This document shows, one piece after another, positions 1-6,243 of a DNA stretch of 10,015 nucleotides. This stretch comes from Nitrospiraceae bacterium. GTDB lineage: Bacteria; Nitrospirota; Nitrospiria; Nitrospirales; Nitrospiraceae. Location of the stretch: contig SYGW01000048.1 of NCBI GenBank assembly GCA_005800255.1, forward strand, positions 1-10,015, written 5' to 3'. Position numbers and translations under genes: made by a program. The notes below the pieces were generated by a model that did no database searches, was not told where the DNA came from, and saw only the letters and a list, made by a program, of their open reading frames with translations. Within the stretch, counting starts at the first letter, position 1. Each line of letters starts with the position of its first letter.

Positions 1-548
1 AACCCGTCACTCCCCGTTTTCGGAAGCGAGCGGCCGCCAGTCGCCAAAATGACCTTCTGCGCCTGCAGGGTTCCATGGGTATGGTGAAGGAGGAAGCCGC
101 TCTCCGAGCCGGCGAGACGGACGACCTCCGCCACTCGATGGCCCGGACGGATCACCACACCCAATTCGTGACAGCGATTGACGAGCGCGGTCAAAACCGT
201 TCGCGCCTTGTCGGTCACGGGAAAAAGCTTGCCGGTCTCTTCGCACTTGAGGGCCACGCCCAGCGAGGCGAACCAGTCGATCGTGGCCTGAACCGGAAAC
301 GCGGCCAAAACATTCTTGATGATGTGGCGATTGCCGAAGAAGTCGGTGGCGGTCACGACATCATGCGTGACATTGCAGCGGCCGCCGCCGGAGACGAGGA
401 TCTTCGCGCCGAGGGTCTTGGCCCCATCGAGCAGCACGATCTTCAGCGCAAGCCCCTCCTTCGCGGCGGCCTCTGCTGTGAAAATCGAGGCGGCGAGCCC
501 CGCGGCGCCTGCACCGATCACCGCAATATCGTGTCTGTCATTACCCAT
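1..548 (-). CDS. NAD(P)/FAD-dependent oxidoreductase, HI0933/BaiN family, 3' part outside the window
   Basis: The first 182 residues of a minus-strand flavoprotein are visible; the frame stays open through base 1. The N-terminus carries the dinucleotide-binding loop GAGAAG (residues 12-17) for FAD. It is followed by the family signature SGGGRCNVT (53-61), the segment GKLFPVTDKA (106-115) and an ATGGRS motif (169-174). This order is characteristic of the HI0933-like/BaiN/RdsA flavoproteins, usually about 400 residues, so a little under half is present. Their physiological substrates are mostly unknown. The start is ambiguous: an ATG at 548 and an in-frame ATG at 554 lie two codons apart, and neither has a clear Shine-Dalgarno sequence. 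The gene is divergent from the small zinc-ribbon gene at 664, and a perfect 15-bp palindrome lies just upstream of its start. Family assignment is firm; the reaction is not known. Confidence 0.9.
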   Translation of the reverse strand, partial: MGNDRHDIAVIGAGAAGLAASIFTAEAAAKEGLALKIVLLDGAKTLGAKILVSGGGRCNVTHDVVTATDFFGNRHIIKNVLAAFPVQATIDWFASLGVALKCEETGKLFPVTDKARTVLTALVNRCHELGVVIRPGHRVAEVVRLAGSESGFLLHHTHGTLQAQKVILATGGRSLPKTGSDG

Positions 549-563
549 GGACATTAGAGAGTT

Positions 564-578
564 TTAACTGCCAGTTAA
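564..578. promoter_or_regulatory. 15-bp perfect palindrome, possible operator
   Basis: TTAACTG-C-CAGTTAA is a perfect inverted repeat with 7-bp arms and a single central base. It lies 10 bases upstream of the first possible start codon of the flavoprotein gene, in the intergenic gap shared with the divergent zinc-ribbon gene. Size and symmetry fit a dimeric regulator site. No regulator gene is adjacent, and chance cannot be excluded in this locally AT-rich stretch. Confidence 0.35.
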
Positions 579-663
579 CACCCTATTAATCTTGGAATGC
601 TACTGTGCCCCCATAAAGGCGACCTATCGACGCAAGAACACATGACAGCAGGAGATACGCAAC

Positions 664-834
664 GTGACCTGTCAAAAATGCAGCGGGCTGATGGTGAAGG
701 AGTCGCGACCGGATTTCTCGCAGGATGTGGCTGTGCTCCGCTGTATCAATTGCGGCCTGGTCATCGATCCGTTGATTGCGCAGAATCGCGTGGCCCTGTC
801 ACGCGCGAAGCAACCGACCCTCAATGCGGCTTGA
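664..834 (+). CDS. Small zinc-ribbon protein (CxxC-x20-CxxC), 56 aa
   Basis: A GTG-initiated frame encodes 56 residues beginning VTCQKCSGLMVKES. It has two CxxC knuckles, C3/C6 and C27/C30 (RCINCG), separated by 20 residues, the pattern of a small structural zinc ribbon. There is no signal peptide or membrane segment, so the product is probably cytoplasmic. The start is chosen because AGGAGA (650-655) lies eight bases ahead of the GTG and the first CxxC follows at once; the ATG-initiated frame across the same bases has no cysteine pairs. The tail after the second knuckle is basic and polar. Such proteins may bind nucleic acid or act as small regulators, but nothing here fixes the role. The gene is divergent from the flavoprotein and convergent with xth. 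Confidence 0.72.
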   Translation: MTCQKCSGLMVKESRPDFSQDVAVLRCINCGLVIDPLIAQNRVALSRAKQPTLNAA

Positions 835-949
835 TGATTCGTTCGAGATCGTGAGCCAGTTCGGTCGGGGCGGGCAGCTTGCCGAACCGATCGAACGGGG
901 GCAGGTGTGGACGTTGCGCTCGTGGTTAGATCGAAAACTCCGCCCATAA
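824..949 (+). CDS. Possible 41-aa small protein overlapping the zinc-ribbon gene
   Basis: An ATG frame starts inside the last codons of the zinc-ribbon gene (11-bp overlap) and encodes 41 residues, MRLDDSFEIV... ending SWLDRKLRP. The composition (acidic start, WTLRSWLDRKL near the end) looks like ordinary protein. The overlapping start would allow translational coupling, but there is no separate ribosome binding site. The frame also overlaps the 3' end of xth on the other strand by 24 bases. I do not recognise it. It may be a real short gene, a frameshifted extension of the zinc-ribbon protein, or chance. Confidence 0.25.
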   Translation: MRLDDSFEIVSQFGRGGQLAEPIERGQVWTLRSWLDRKLRP

Positions 950-1699
950 GAATGTATGATCCGAGGGGTCTTTCGCTCGCCGCGGCTCGACGTCCACCTC
1001 TACCCTGACACAACGCTCGACTAACGGGGCCGTCGCCAGAATATGGTCGATGCGCCAGCCGCGATTCGCTTCCAACGAGCCGGGCGCCCGATAATCCCAA
1101 AACGTATATTGCTGCCGGTCCGGATAGAGCTTCACGAGCACATCCTGAAACCCCCACGCCAACGTCTTCTCGTACGCCCGCCGCGCATCCTCGTGATAGC
1201 AGACATGTTTGAGATGTTTCTCGGGACTGTGCACGTCCATCGGCCGTGGCGCCACATTCATATCGCCGCACCAGATGGCCGGCTTATCCGGAGACAAATG
1301 TTTCTCGAAATACTTGCGAAGCCGATCGTACCAGCCAAGCTTATATTGATACTTGGGTGAGTCAATCTCGAAGCCCTGCGGCACATACGTATTGACGATG
1401 GGAATCCCCTTGATGACCACACGCAAGAGCCGCGCGTCCTCCAAATCGCCCCCGTCGTCGAACCCATATGCCACCACCTCCGGTTTCTCCCGGCTCAAAA
1501 TCGCCACGCCATTGTACGACTTCATCCCCCGGTAGGTGACTTCGTACCCTGACTCGGCCAAGGCCAGCAGCGGAAACTCGCTGTCCTGGACTTTGGTTTC
1601 CTGAAGACAGAGCACATCGGGCTTCTGCTGAGCCAGCCAGTCGAGCACAATGGGCAACCGTTTGCGGAGCGAGTTGACGTTGAACGTCGCAATTTTCAT
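926..1699 (-). CDS. xth: Exodeoxyribonuclease III
   Basis: This 257-residue protein belongs to the exonuclease III/AP-endonuclease (EEP) family. Such enzymes cut the backbone at abasic sites and trim 3' ends during base excision repair in the cytoplasm. All catalytic landmarks are present: N7 in TFNVNS, E34 in LQETK (metal ligand), Y105 in VNTYVP, D146 and N148 in GDMNVAP, D218 in RIDHI, and the terminal D247-H248 in SDHTF. Length is close to the 268 residues of the E. coli enzyme, and MKIATFNVNSLR is the classic N-terminus. AGGATGA just upstream serves as ribosome binding site. The gene is transcribed from its own probable promoter and lies downstream of a hairpin that ends the preceding minus-strand gene. 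No odd features. Confidence 0.97.
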   Translation of the reverse strand: MKIATFNVNSLRKRLPIVLDWLAQQKPDVLCLQETKVQDSEFPLLALAESGYEVTYRGMKSYNGVAILSREKPEVVAYGFDDGGDLEDARLLRVVIKGIPIVNTYVPQGFEIDSPKYQYKLGWYDRLRKYFEKHLSPDKPAIWCGDMNVAPRPMDVHSPEKHLKHVCYHEDARRAYEKTLAWGFQDVLVKLYPDRQQYTFWDYRAPGSLEANRGWRIDHILATAPLVERCVRVEVDVEPRRAKDPSDHTFLWAEFSI

Positions 1700-1728
1700 A
1701 CATCATCCTAAGGGCGGTCAGGCCGCGC

Positions 1729-1757
1729 ATCCTAGCAAACGGCCTACGGGGGAACAA
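1729..1757 (-). promoter_or_regulatory. Probable sigma-70 promoter for xth
   Basis: Read on the minus strand, TTGTTC (1757-1752) and TAGGAT (1734-1729) are separated by 17 bases. These are fair matches to the -35 and -10 consensus at ideal spacing, about 30 bases upstream of the xth start at 1699. This is a sequence match only. Confidence 0.4.
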
Positions 1758-1786
1758 GCCAGAGAGGGCAGCGCCTAACAGAGCAC

Positions 1787-1816
1787 GGCCCTCGGAAGGA
1801 AAATCTTCCGAGGGCC
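1787..1816 (-). terminator. Strong hairpin, likely terminator of the small secreted-protein gene
   Basis: GGCCCTCGGAAG and CTTCCGAGGGCC form a perfect 12-bp GC-rich stem around a 6-base loop. It lies 20 bases past the stop codon of the minus-strand gene 1837-2145 and before the xth promoter, so termination is the simplest role. The downstream side on the minus strand (GTGCTCTG...) is not a good T-tract, so it may act as a stabilising or imperfect terminator structure. Confidence 0.65.
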
Positions 1817-1836
1817 ATGCGCAGAGTTACTCGCGC

Positions 1837-2145
1837 TTAATGCCCTGCAGCAGGAGCCGGAGCGGCAGCTGGGGCAGGAGCCGAAGCCGGAGCCGCTGGA
1901 GCGGCCGCAGGCGTTTCTTCTTTCTGCGCCTTCGTCTTGCCCTTCGCCGCGTGGCGCTTGGCCTTCATATGCTTCTTATGGCCCTTCTTCTTACCCTTCG
2001 AACCGGCTTTTCCCGACTCTTTTTCAGCTGCGACATCGGACTTCATCGTATCCGTCTCGCCCTTGACTGCCTCATCGGCCATGACCAGTGAGCCGGCTCC
2101 GAACATGCACAATGCGGTCAAGGCGGCAACGATCAACTTCTGCAT
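1837..2145 (-). CDS. Small exported Lys-rich, Ala/Pro-rich protein, 102 aa
   Basis: Residues 1-23 form a signal peptide: MQKL, then a hydrophobic core, with an Ala-X-Ala-like site VMA before DEA. The mature chain has three zones. The first is polar and acidic (24-48). The second is a dense basic stretch rich in K, H and G (50-76, including GKKKGHKKHMKAKRH). The third is an Ala/Pro tail (79-100, PAAAPAAPASAPAP...) ending GH. There are no cysteines after the signal and no known catalytic motif, so it is probably an unstructured periplasmic or secreted polycation. An ATG 16 codons further upstream is in frame, but GGAGG (2152-2156) sits six bases ahead of the chosen ATG and only this start gives a clean signal peptide. 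Function is unknown; binding to an anionic envelope polymer or nucleic acid is a guess. Confidence 0.8.
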   Translation of the reverse strand: MQKLIVAALTALCMFGAGSLVMADEAVKGETDTMKSDVAAEKESGKAGSKGKKKGHKKHMKAKRHAAKGKTKAQKEETPAAAPAAPASAPAPAAAPAPAAGH

Positions 2146-2166
2146 GGAATACCTCCAGGGGAATAG

Positions 2167-2200
2167 ATAATAAGTGTTATTTGCTTCCGGCAAAGGAAGC
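2167..2200 (-). promoter_or_regulatory. Possible promoter plus small palindrome upstream of the Lys-rich protein gene
   Basis: On the minus strand TTGCCG (2193-2188) and TATTAT (2172-2167) form a plausible -35/-10 pair with a short 15-base spacer. A perfect 6-bp inverted repeat, GCTTCC-GGCAAA-GGAAGC (2183-2200), overlaps the -35 element. It could be an operator or leader structure, or coincidence. Confidence 0.35.
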
Positions 2201-2303
2201 GAACAGCCTGCACTCCTTTTCTCGCTCTGTCAAGAACCGGTTCGGGAAACAGCCGCCCTGCACCGCACTGAAAGGGGCCTGACAAAAAATCCATCGCCCC
2301 GGC

Positions 2304-2331
2304 TCAAGTTCCCCCCTCAATCAACCGATAA
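2304..2331 (+). promoter_or_regulatory. Sigma-28 (FliA)-like promoter of the HDOD gene
   Basis: TCAAGTTC (2304-2311), a 12-base spacer, then ACCGATAA (2324-2331) resembles the flagellar sigma-28 consensus TAAAGTTT-N11-GCCGATAA, with seven of eight matches in the -10 box and one extra spacer base. Transcription would begin about 33 bases before the ATG at 2371. The same arrangement precedes the CBS gene at 7785-7812, which strengthens the case. Confidence 0.55.
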
Positions 2332-2370
2332 CGGACGCCAGGGCATAGAAGGACTTGCAGGGGAAACAGA

Positions 2371-3732
2371 ATGACGCAAACAGGCACCTCGATCGCAAAC
2401 TCTGACGTCATTAACGAGATTCACGAGCAGCTCCGCCCGCTCTTCGATCCGCAGGCCAATTCGATCCCCGTCTTACGGGCGACCTGCCAGAAAATTCTCA
2501 ATATCAGCGGGGATACGTCGAGCCCCGATGCCCTCGCAGAAGTCGTCAGCCGCGATCCTGGCTTGACCTGCAAGGTGCTGCAGATCGCCAACGGGATCGC
2601 CTATAGCCCGCAACATACGCTCACATCAGTCACTCACGCGGTAGCCTGGCTTGGCCTGGATACCGTCCGTACGCTCGTCGCCACCGTTCAATTGATGGAA
2701 CAGCTAGAGAATCAGCCTGGACAGCTGTTCAGCGCCGCGCTCCTCTACTCCTTCGCCGACCTGGTGATCGCGTACCAAACGCCCGATCTGTTTCAAGAGC
2801 TCATTGCAGCAAAGACACAAGACGAGGAAATAAAAATTCTGGGCGTATCGAGAGTGCGTTTTGCCACAGCCCTGGCCAAGACCTGGGTCCTGCCGGCCGG
2901 CCTGATGGATCTCATCGGCAGCCCCGCCCCTACGGCAAAAACCAAATGGCAAACCGATCAGAAGCTGTTCATGGGCCTGGTGACCGGCTCCAAACATCTA
3001 GTCGCCGCCATGGCTGATGCGCCGAATCCCGGCGCCGCCGACCCCATTCGTCGCACTGTCCAACGGGGCACCGCCCTGCCTGAACGCACGCTGCAAGACG
3101 CCTTAACCCGCGCCTTCGACAAGGGCCGGCAACTGTCCCGCTCCGTCGGGATCACCGAGACCGTAATCTCCCAGGCCTCGGCCCCGGCGGCGATCGCCGT
3201 CATGTTATCCGCAACGACCAATCCGGAATTGTCCAAAGGGGGAGCGGATGGGTCCAAGGCCGCGCCTCCCATCCAAACCCGTCCGCTGGAAACTCTCCAG
3301 CAATTTCAAACCTCCTTGATGGCGGCGGGTTCACGCGAGTGGCTCTGGCGCTGTTGAATCCTGGCGATACCGACCAACTGCTCGGCCAGGTGGTGGTGGG
3401 CGTCGCCGTGCCGGAACGCTATCTGGCCAGTTTTACGGGATCGCGCAGCGCGGAACACCCGCTGTTTCTGCATGCGCTGAAACAACAAGATCCCTTCTTG
3501 CTCTCGCAGGTCTCAACCGACAGACCTCGCGCCCTCCGCTCGAGGTTTCTCGCCACCTGCAAACCTCCTCTGCCGTCCTCGCCCCCATCCGCATCGGCAT
3601 CCGGCCGATCGGACTTCTCTACAGCGACCATGGGCCCCTTCTCGGTCAGATCACCCCCCAGGATCTGCAATCGCTCCAGCTCTTCTTCGGCAGGCGATTC
3701 TCAGCCTCAACCGGCTCGCCGGCGTGCTCTGA
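2371..3732 (+). pseudogene. HDOD-domain signalling protein with GAF-like C-terminal half, broken by three -1 frameshifts
   Basis: The intact first frame gives 328 residues. Its HDOD domain (about residues 22-220) has the hallmark VVSRDPGLTCKVLQIAN (58-74) and the helix SVTHAVAWLGLDTVRTLV (86-103). HDOD proteins are HD-related signalling scaffolds without the metal-binding HD pair, often tied to chemotaxis or second messengers. The frame then ends at 3357, but homologous-looking sequence continues in other frames. Near 3310-3325 it moves to LLDGGGFTRVALALLNPGD. Near 3531-3541 it moves to PLEVSRHLQTSSAVLAPIRI...LLYSDHG. Near 3688-3694 it moves to AILSLNRLAGVL, stopping at 3730-3732. Each shift equals one missing base, and the three sum to three, so restoring them gives about 454 residues with a GAF-like C-terminal module. 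Either the gene has decayed or the assembly lost bases in short runs. The start has AGGGGA as ribosome binding site and a sigma-28-like promoter. Confidence 0.85.
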
Positions 3733-3742
3733 CCGATCTGAG

Positions 3743-3773
3743 GCGTGAAACGTTAGGCATAAAACGTGAGACG
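3743..3773. repeat. Short degenerate CGTGAAA/CGTGAGA repeat
   Basis: GCGTGAAACGTTA and AAAACGTGAGACG are two imperfect copies of a CGTGAnA-like unit just past the pseudogene stop. I associate this kind of motif with degenerate intergenic tandem repeats in Nitrospira-like genomes, but only about two units are visible here. Confidence 0.25.
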
Positions 3774-3831
3774 AGGGTCAGCCGAGAGAATACGGCCCCG
3801 CTTGCGGAACGCCATATCTTAAAAGGAAGAA

Positions 3832-3909
3832 CACGTTCCCGCAGGCTGCTCAAACAGCCCGGCAGCAAGCAAACATGGACGGCTCTCCATATTTGCTCGC
3901 GCACGTTCC
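3832..3909. repeat. Structured intergenic element with hairpin and 8-bp flanking direct repeats
   Basis: GCAAGCAAACATGGA (3865-3879) pairs with TCCATATTTGCTCGC (3886-3900) at 13 of 15 positions around a 6-base loop. Just left of it, GGCTG-CTCAAA-CAGCC makes a smaller hairpin. CACGTTCC occurs on both sides (3832-3839 and 3902-3909), which could be a target duplication of a small non-autonomous element or an accident. The stretch GCTGCTCAAACAG...AGCAAG resembles the left arm of the palindromic repeat at 8847-8969, so both may belong to one repeat family. Confidence 0.5.
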
Positions 3910-3915
3910 TTTACA

Positions 3916-4004
3916 ATGGCCCGGGGAAGTCCCCCGCTGCGCGCGTCCAACGAGGCCCTTCCGAGGGCGCGCGTTGCGCGAGCACAGGGGACTCACCGGG
4001 TCAT
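3916..4004. repeat. 89-bp GC-rich palindromic intergenic element
   Basis: The ends form an imperfect inverted repeat: ATGGCCCGGGGAAGTCCCC at the left, and on the other strand from the right end ATGACCCGGTGAGTCCCC. Inside, CAACG/CGTTG pair, and a terminal stem GCCCT/AGGGC (3955-3959 and 3964-3968) closes a TCCG tetraloop. The element occupies the gap between the end of the HDOD pseudogene and the convergent MscS-family gene, whose stop is at 4027. It could terminate or protect transcripts from both sides. I recall similar intergenic palindromes in Nitrospira genomes, but copy number cannot be checked here. Confidence 0.6.
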
Positions 4005-4026
4005 CCCTCCCTGTTTCAGCAGCCTG

Positions 4027-4848
4027 CTAATTGGATGCGGTGAGATAGCGGCGCAAGATAGCCTGCTCGATCCGCGAGCGGCCGCGGTCCGGCGCCGGGA
4101 AGCGCAGCACCAGCTGGATCTGCCCTGTCTCGGATAGTTGGATGGTCACGCGCGGCTCCGGCGCCGGAGCTTCGAGGAGATTCGTCTGTTCCAGCAACTT
4201 CATGTGCCGGCCCGCCTCTTCCAGAAACGAAGAACATTCCGCCTTCGCCGCATCCAGCAAATGTCCCTCTGCCTCCCGCCAGTCGTGCTTGTCCCCGAGC
4301 GGAACCACGAGGAGATACAACCCGTACTCCTGGCCAGGGTTCTCTTTGATCAAGGTATTCATGAACAACAGGCTGTTCGGAAAGACCGCAATGCGGCCGG
4401 TATAGAGGTGCGACGCCTGGCCCGGCCCGATTTCGAGAAGCTTGGTCGCAAAGATGTCGTGATCCAAGACGACGCCGCGATACCCGGCGATTTGAATGCG
4501 GTCCCCCACCTCGTAGACTTTCCCGCCCACGCGCAACGCCGCGCCGCTCCAACAGAGAAGGAGTTCCTTCGTCGCCAGCACGAGCGCCGCCGCGAGCGCC
4601 ACAAGAGACACGGCAAAGGCCTGGAGCTCGTGCGCCCAGATGACGACCAATCCCACCAGCAACGCGAACAAAATGGTATTGCGGACCGAGACGACCCCTC
4701 GACGCTTCGCTTCCATCGAGAGGGCGGGATTCTTCGCGATCGCACGGACGATCAAGGTCCGCAAAATCAACAGGGAGAGCAGCAGGAGGAGAGACTTGAG
4801 ACTGTCGAGGACGACGGAACTATCGATATGCGGCAACCAAGCAGGCAT
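4027..4848 (-). CDS. MscS-family mechanosensitive ion channel protein, 273 aa
   Basis: Three hydrophobic helices are predicted near residues 11-36, 55-72 and 76-98. They are followed by the MscS beta domain (about 107-165) with VGDRIQIAGYRGVVLDHDIFATKLLEIG and TGRIAVFPNSLLFMNTLI, both recognisable MscS signatures, and a cytoplasmic alpha/beta C-terminal region. Length is close to the 286 residues of E. coli MscS. Family members open under membrane tension to release solutes after osmotic downshift, but many divergent homologues have other or unknown gating. The pore helix region (VSLVALAAALVLATKELLLCW) keeps the Ala-rich character, though not the exact Gly/Ala pattern of the E. coli pore. It is the last gene of the five-gene minus-strand run, 20 bases after the lipoprotein gene, and no clear ribosome binding site is visible. 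Confidence 0.88.
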   Translation of the reverse strand: MPAWLPHIDSSVVLDSLKSLLLLLSLLILRTLIVRAIAKNPALSMEAKRRGVVSVRNTILFALLVGLVVIWAHELQAFAVSLVALAAALVLATKELLLCWSGAALRVGGKVYEVGDRIQIAGYRGVVLDHDIFATKLLEIGPGQASHLYTGRIAVFPNSLLFMNTLIKENPGQEYGLYLLVVPLGDKHDWREAEGHLLDAAKAECSSFLEEAGRHMKLLEQTNLLEAPAPEPRVTIQLSETGQIQLVLRFPAPDRGRSRIEQAILRRYLTASN

Positions 4849-4868
4849 GTAAGGCGAAACCTCGCTGG

Positions 4869-5294
4869 CTAGTTTGCATTCAGCGTGTCACGGGTTCCCG
4901 GCACACACTCTTCCCGTTTCCACTGTTTCAGAATTTTCTGCTCGTTGAAGGTCAAAATGTAGCGATAGCAATACAACATGGCCTTGGGGCCTTCGGCGCC
5001 GCTCTTGCCGATCAATGCCGCCGCCTGCTGCACCGCCTCACCCAAATGAAACAGTTGCACCGTGGCCAGCTCCTTGTCGCCGACCGGCGCGCGATAGGTC
5101 CAGACGGAATCTCCTCCGAGCGCCGGATTCTTCGCCGTATGAGGCGGCCCGAACCGCGCCAGTACCTCGTCCTGCGTGAGCCGATCCACACCCTTCTTGA
5201 AATAGCCGTCGCGCCAGGGGCCGCCGCAGGCCAGCATGGTCCCTGCAAGGAGGAGCAACCAGCAGGCAAACAGACACTGTCGTAATCGTCTCAT
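4869..5294 (-). CDS. Small probable lipoprotein, 141 aa, unknown function
   Basis: The chosen start gives MRRLRQCLFACWLLLLAGTMLACGG: a basic N-terminus, a hydrophobic core and a cysteine at 23 that could be lipidated. The -3 position is Met rather than the usual Leu, so plain signal-peptide cleavage is possible. The mature part contains DGYFKKGVDRLTQDEVLARFGPPHTAKNP, reminiscent of small outer-membrane-assembly-type lipoproteins that begin with a 'T.DEV...GPP' turn. It goes on to VWTYRAP and two further cysteines (C-Y-R-Y and EEC). The start is fixed by a 4-bp ATGA overlap with the upstream 80-residue gene; longer in-frame reading lies inside that gene and is not real. No specific function is recognised. 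Confidence 0.75.
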   Translation of the reverse strand: MRRLRQCLFACWLLLLAGTMLACGGPWRDGYFKKGVDRLTQDEVLARFGPPHTAKNPALGGDSVWTYRAPVGDKELATVQLFHLGEAVQQAAALIGKSGAEGPKAMLYCYRYILTFNEQKILKQWKREECVPGTRDTLNAN

Positions 5295-5533
5295 GACCTG
5301 GACTGATCCTTGATCTCTTGCATGCGCTTCACGGAACAATAGAGGGCGTAGCCTTGGGCCAACATGCCGGTGGCCAGCAAGCCCAACGCCGTCTGCAACC
5401 ACCGCGCCCCTGTCTCTTCCAGTCCATAGATCCCGACGACGAATCCGAGCGCCATCGCCACGATCCCCACGAATCGCGCGATCATCCCATTCATATGCCA
5501 ATTGATAGGAGCCTGATCGTTCTGCCTCGCCAT
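5291..5533 (-). CDS. Small membrane protein with two predicted helices, 80 aa
   Basis: Two hydrophobic segments (about residues 18-37, MIARFVGIVAMALGFVVGIYGL region, and 45-66, WLQTALGLLATGMLAQGYALYC) are joined by a short acidic turn, and a charged tail KRMQEIKDQSRS follows. This gives a hairpin-like inner-membrane protein with both ends probably cytoplasmic. The start at 5533 has only a weak ribosome binding site; the ATG at codon 14 is an alternative that keeps both helices. The stop overlaps the next start as ATGA, and the gap to the TPR gene before it is 32 bases, supporting co-transcription. I do not recognise the family. Confidence 0.7.
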   Translation of the reverse strand: MARQNDQAPINWHMNGMIARFVGIVAMALGFVVGIYGLEETGARWLQTALGLLATGMLAQGYALYCSVKRMQEIKDQSRS

Positions 5534-5565
5534 GGGGATACGCTACACTGGATCACGCAACCGGT

Positions 5566-6243
5566 TCAACTCCGCGTCGCGCGAATTTGTTTGGCGCGCC
5601 GCTCCAGCGAAGCCGCCTCGTCCGCTCGCCCGACTTTTCGCAGGACATTGGCCAGGTCCTCCAGCGTCTTCGCGACCTCCGGATGGGACGATCCCAGCGC
5701 CCGCTCCCGAATCGCCAAGACTCGGCGGTAGAGCGGCTCTGCTTTCTCCGGCTGCCCCTGCACTACATGTAACTGGGCCAGATTCACGAGGCTCAGCGCC
5801 ACGTCCGGATGATCCAGGCCCAGAAGTTTTTCTTTGATGGCGAGAGCCCGCGTCAACAGAGGCTCCGCCTGGGCATATTGGCCGTACATGCGATGGAGGA
5901 CCCCGAGGTTGTTGAGTGTGGCGGCGACATCGGCGTGCAACTCTCCGTGCACCGCCTGGTAAATCTTCAGCGCCTGCAGGTAGACCGGCTCCGCCTCCAC
6001 ATATTTCCCTTGGCCGGCATAGACCTGCGCCAACTGTGACAGGCTGACCGCCACACGCCGGTCTTCCAGTCCGAACTCCTCCGCTTTTCGCGCCGCCACG
6101 AGGAACAGCCGCTCCGCGTCGGCGTAATTACCCTGCTGCACGGCCTGCTGTCCAGCCGCCATTGCCGACTCCCACGTCTGTTGCTGGCACACGGCCCCTG
6201 AAAGAAAAAGCAGGCTGAGCGCGAGCATGAAAAATCTGTTCAT
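5566..6243 (-). CDS. Exported tetratricopeptide-repeat protein, 225 aa
   Basis: After a signal peptide (MNRFFMLALSLLFLSGAVC, possible lipid-attachment Cys at 19 but with a poor lipobox) come about five TPR helix pairs. Three of them (centred near 106-139, 148-181, 190-223) show a strict 42-residue period with the pattern HPDVA.SL.NLA.....G....AEPLY.RALAI.E..LG. This long-repeat type is the kinesin-light-chain-like TPR_10/TPR_12 class. Such repeats make a curved scaffold for protein-protein contacts; in this case it would lie outside the cytoplasm. The ATG overlaps the stop of the disulfide reductase gene by four bases (ATGA), so the two are translationally coupled. No catalytic domain is present, and the partner is unknown but may be another product of this run. 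Confidence 0.88.
   Translation of the reverse strand: MNRFFMLALSLLFLSGAVCQQQTWESAMAAGQQAVQQGNYADAERLFLVAARKAEEFGLEDRRVAVSLSQLAQVYAGQGKYVEAEPVYLQALKIYQAVHGELHADVAATLNNLGVLHRMYGQYAQAEPLLTRALAIKEKLLGLDHPDVALSLVNLAQLHVVQGQPEKAEPLYRRVLAIRERALGSSHPEVAKTLEDLANVLRKVGRADEAASLERRAKQIRATRS

Noticed and set aside
75..557. Plus-strand open frame of 160 codons
   Set aside because: It lies wholly opposite the flavoprotein gene, whose FAD-binding and family motifs are unmistakable; the plus-strand reading has no recognisable domain.
672..1271. Minus-strand open frame of 199 codons
   Set aside because: It overlaps xth in another frame and the zinc-ribbon gene on the other strand; it is arginine- and serine-rich shadow sequence typical of GC-rich DNA.
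3541..4043. Continuation of the 3339-4043 plus-strand frame as a separate protein
   Set aside because: Only the part up to about 3535 reads as protein, and it belongs to the frameshifted HDOD gene; beyond that the reading is Ser/Arg/Pro-rich noise running through palindromic intergenic DNA.
4138..4872. Plus-strand open frame of 244 codons opposite the MscS-like gene
   Set aside because: It is the antisense shadow of a well-supported channel gene; composition is dominated by R, Q, E and H with no domain.
5295..5501. N-terminal extension of the lipoprotein gene
   Set aside because: The extra 69 residues lie inside the 80-residue membrane protein gene in another frame and would bury the signal peptide; the ATGA overlap gives the natural start.
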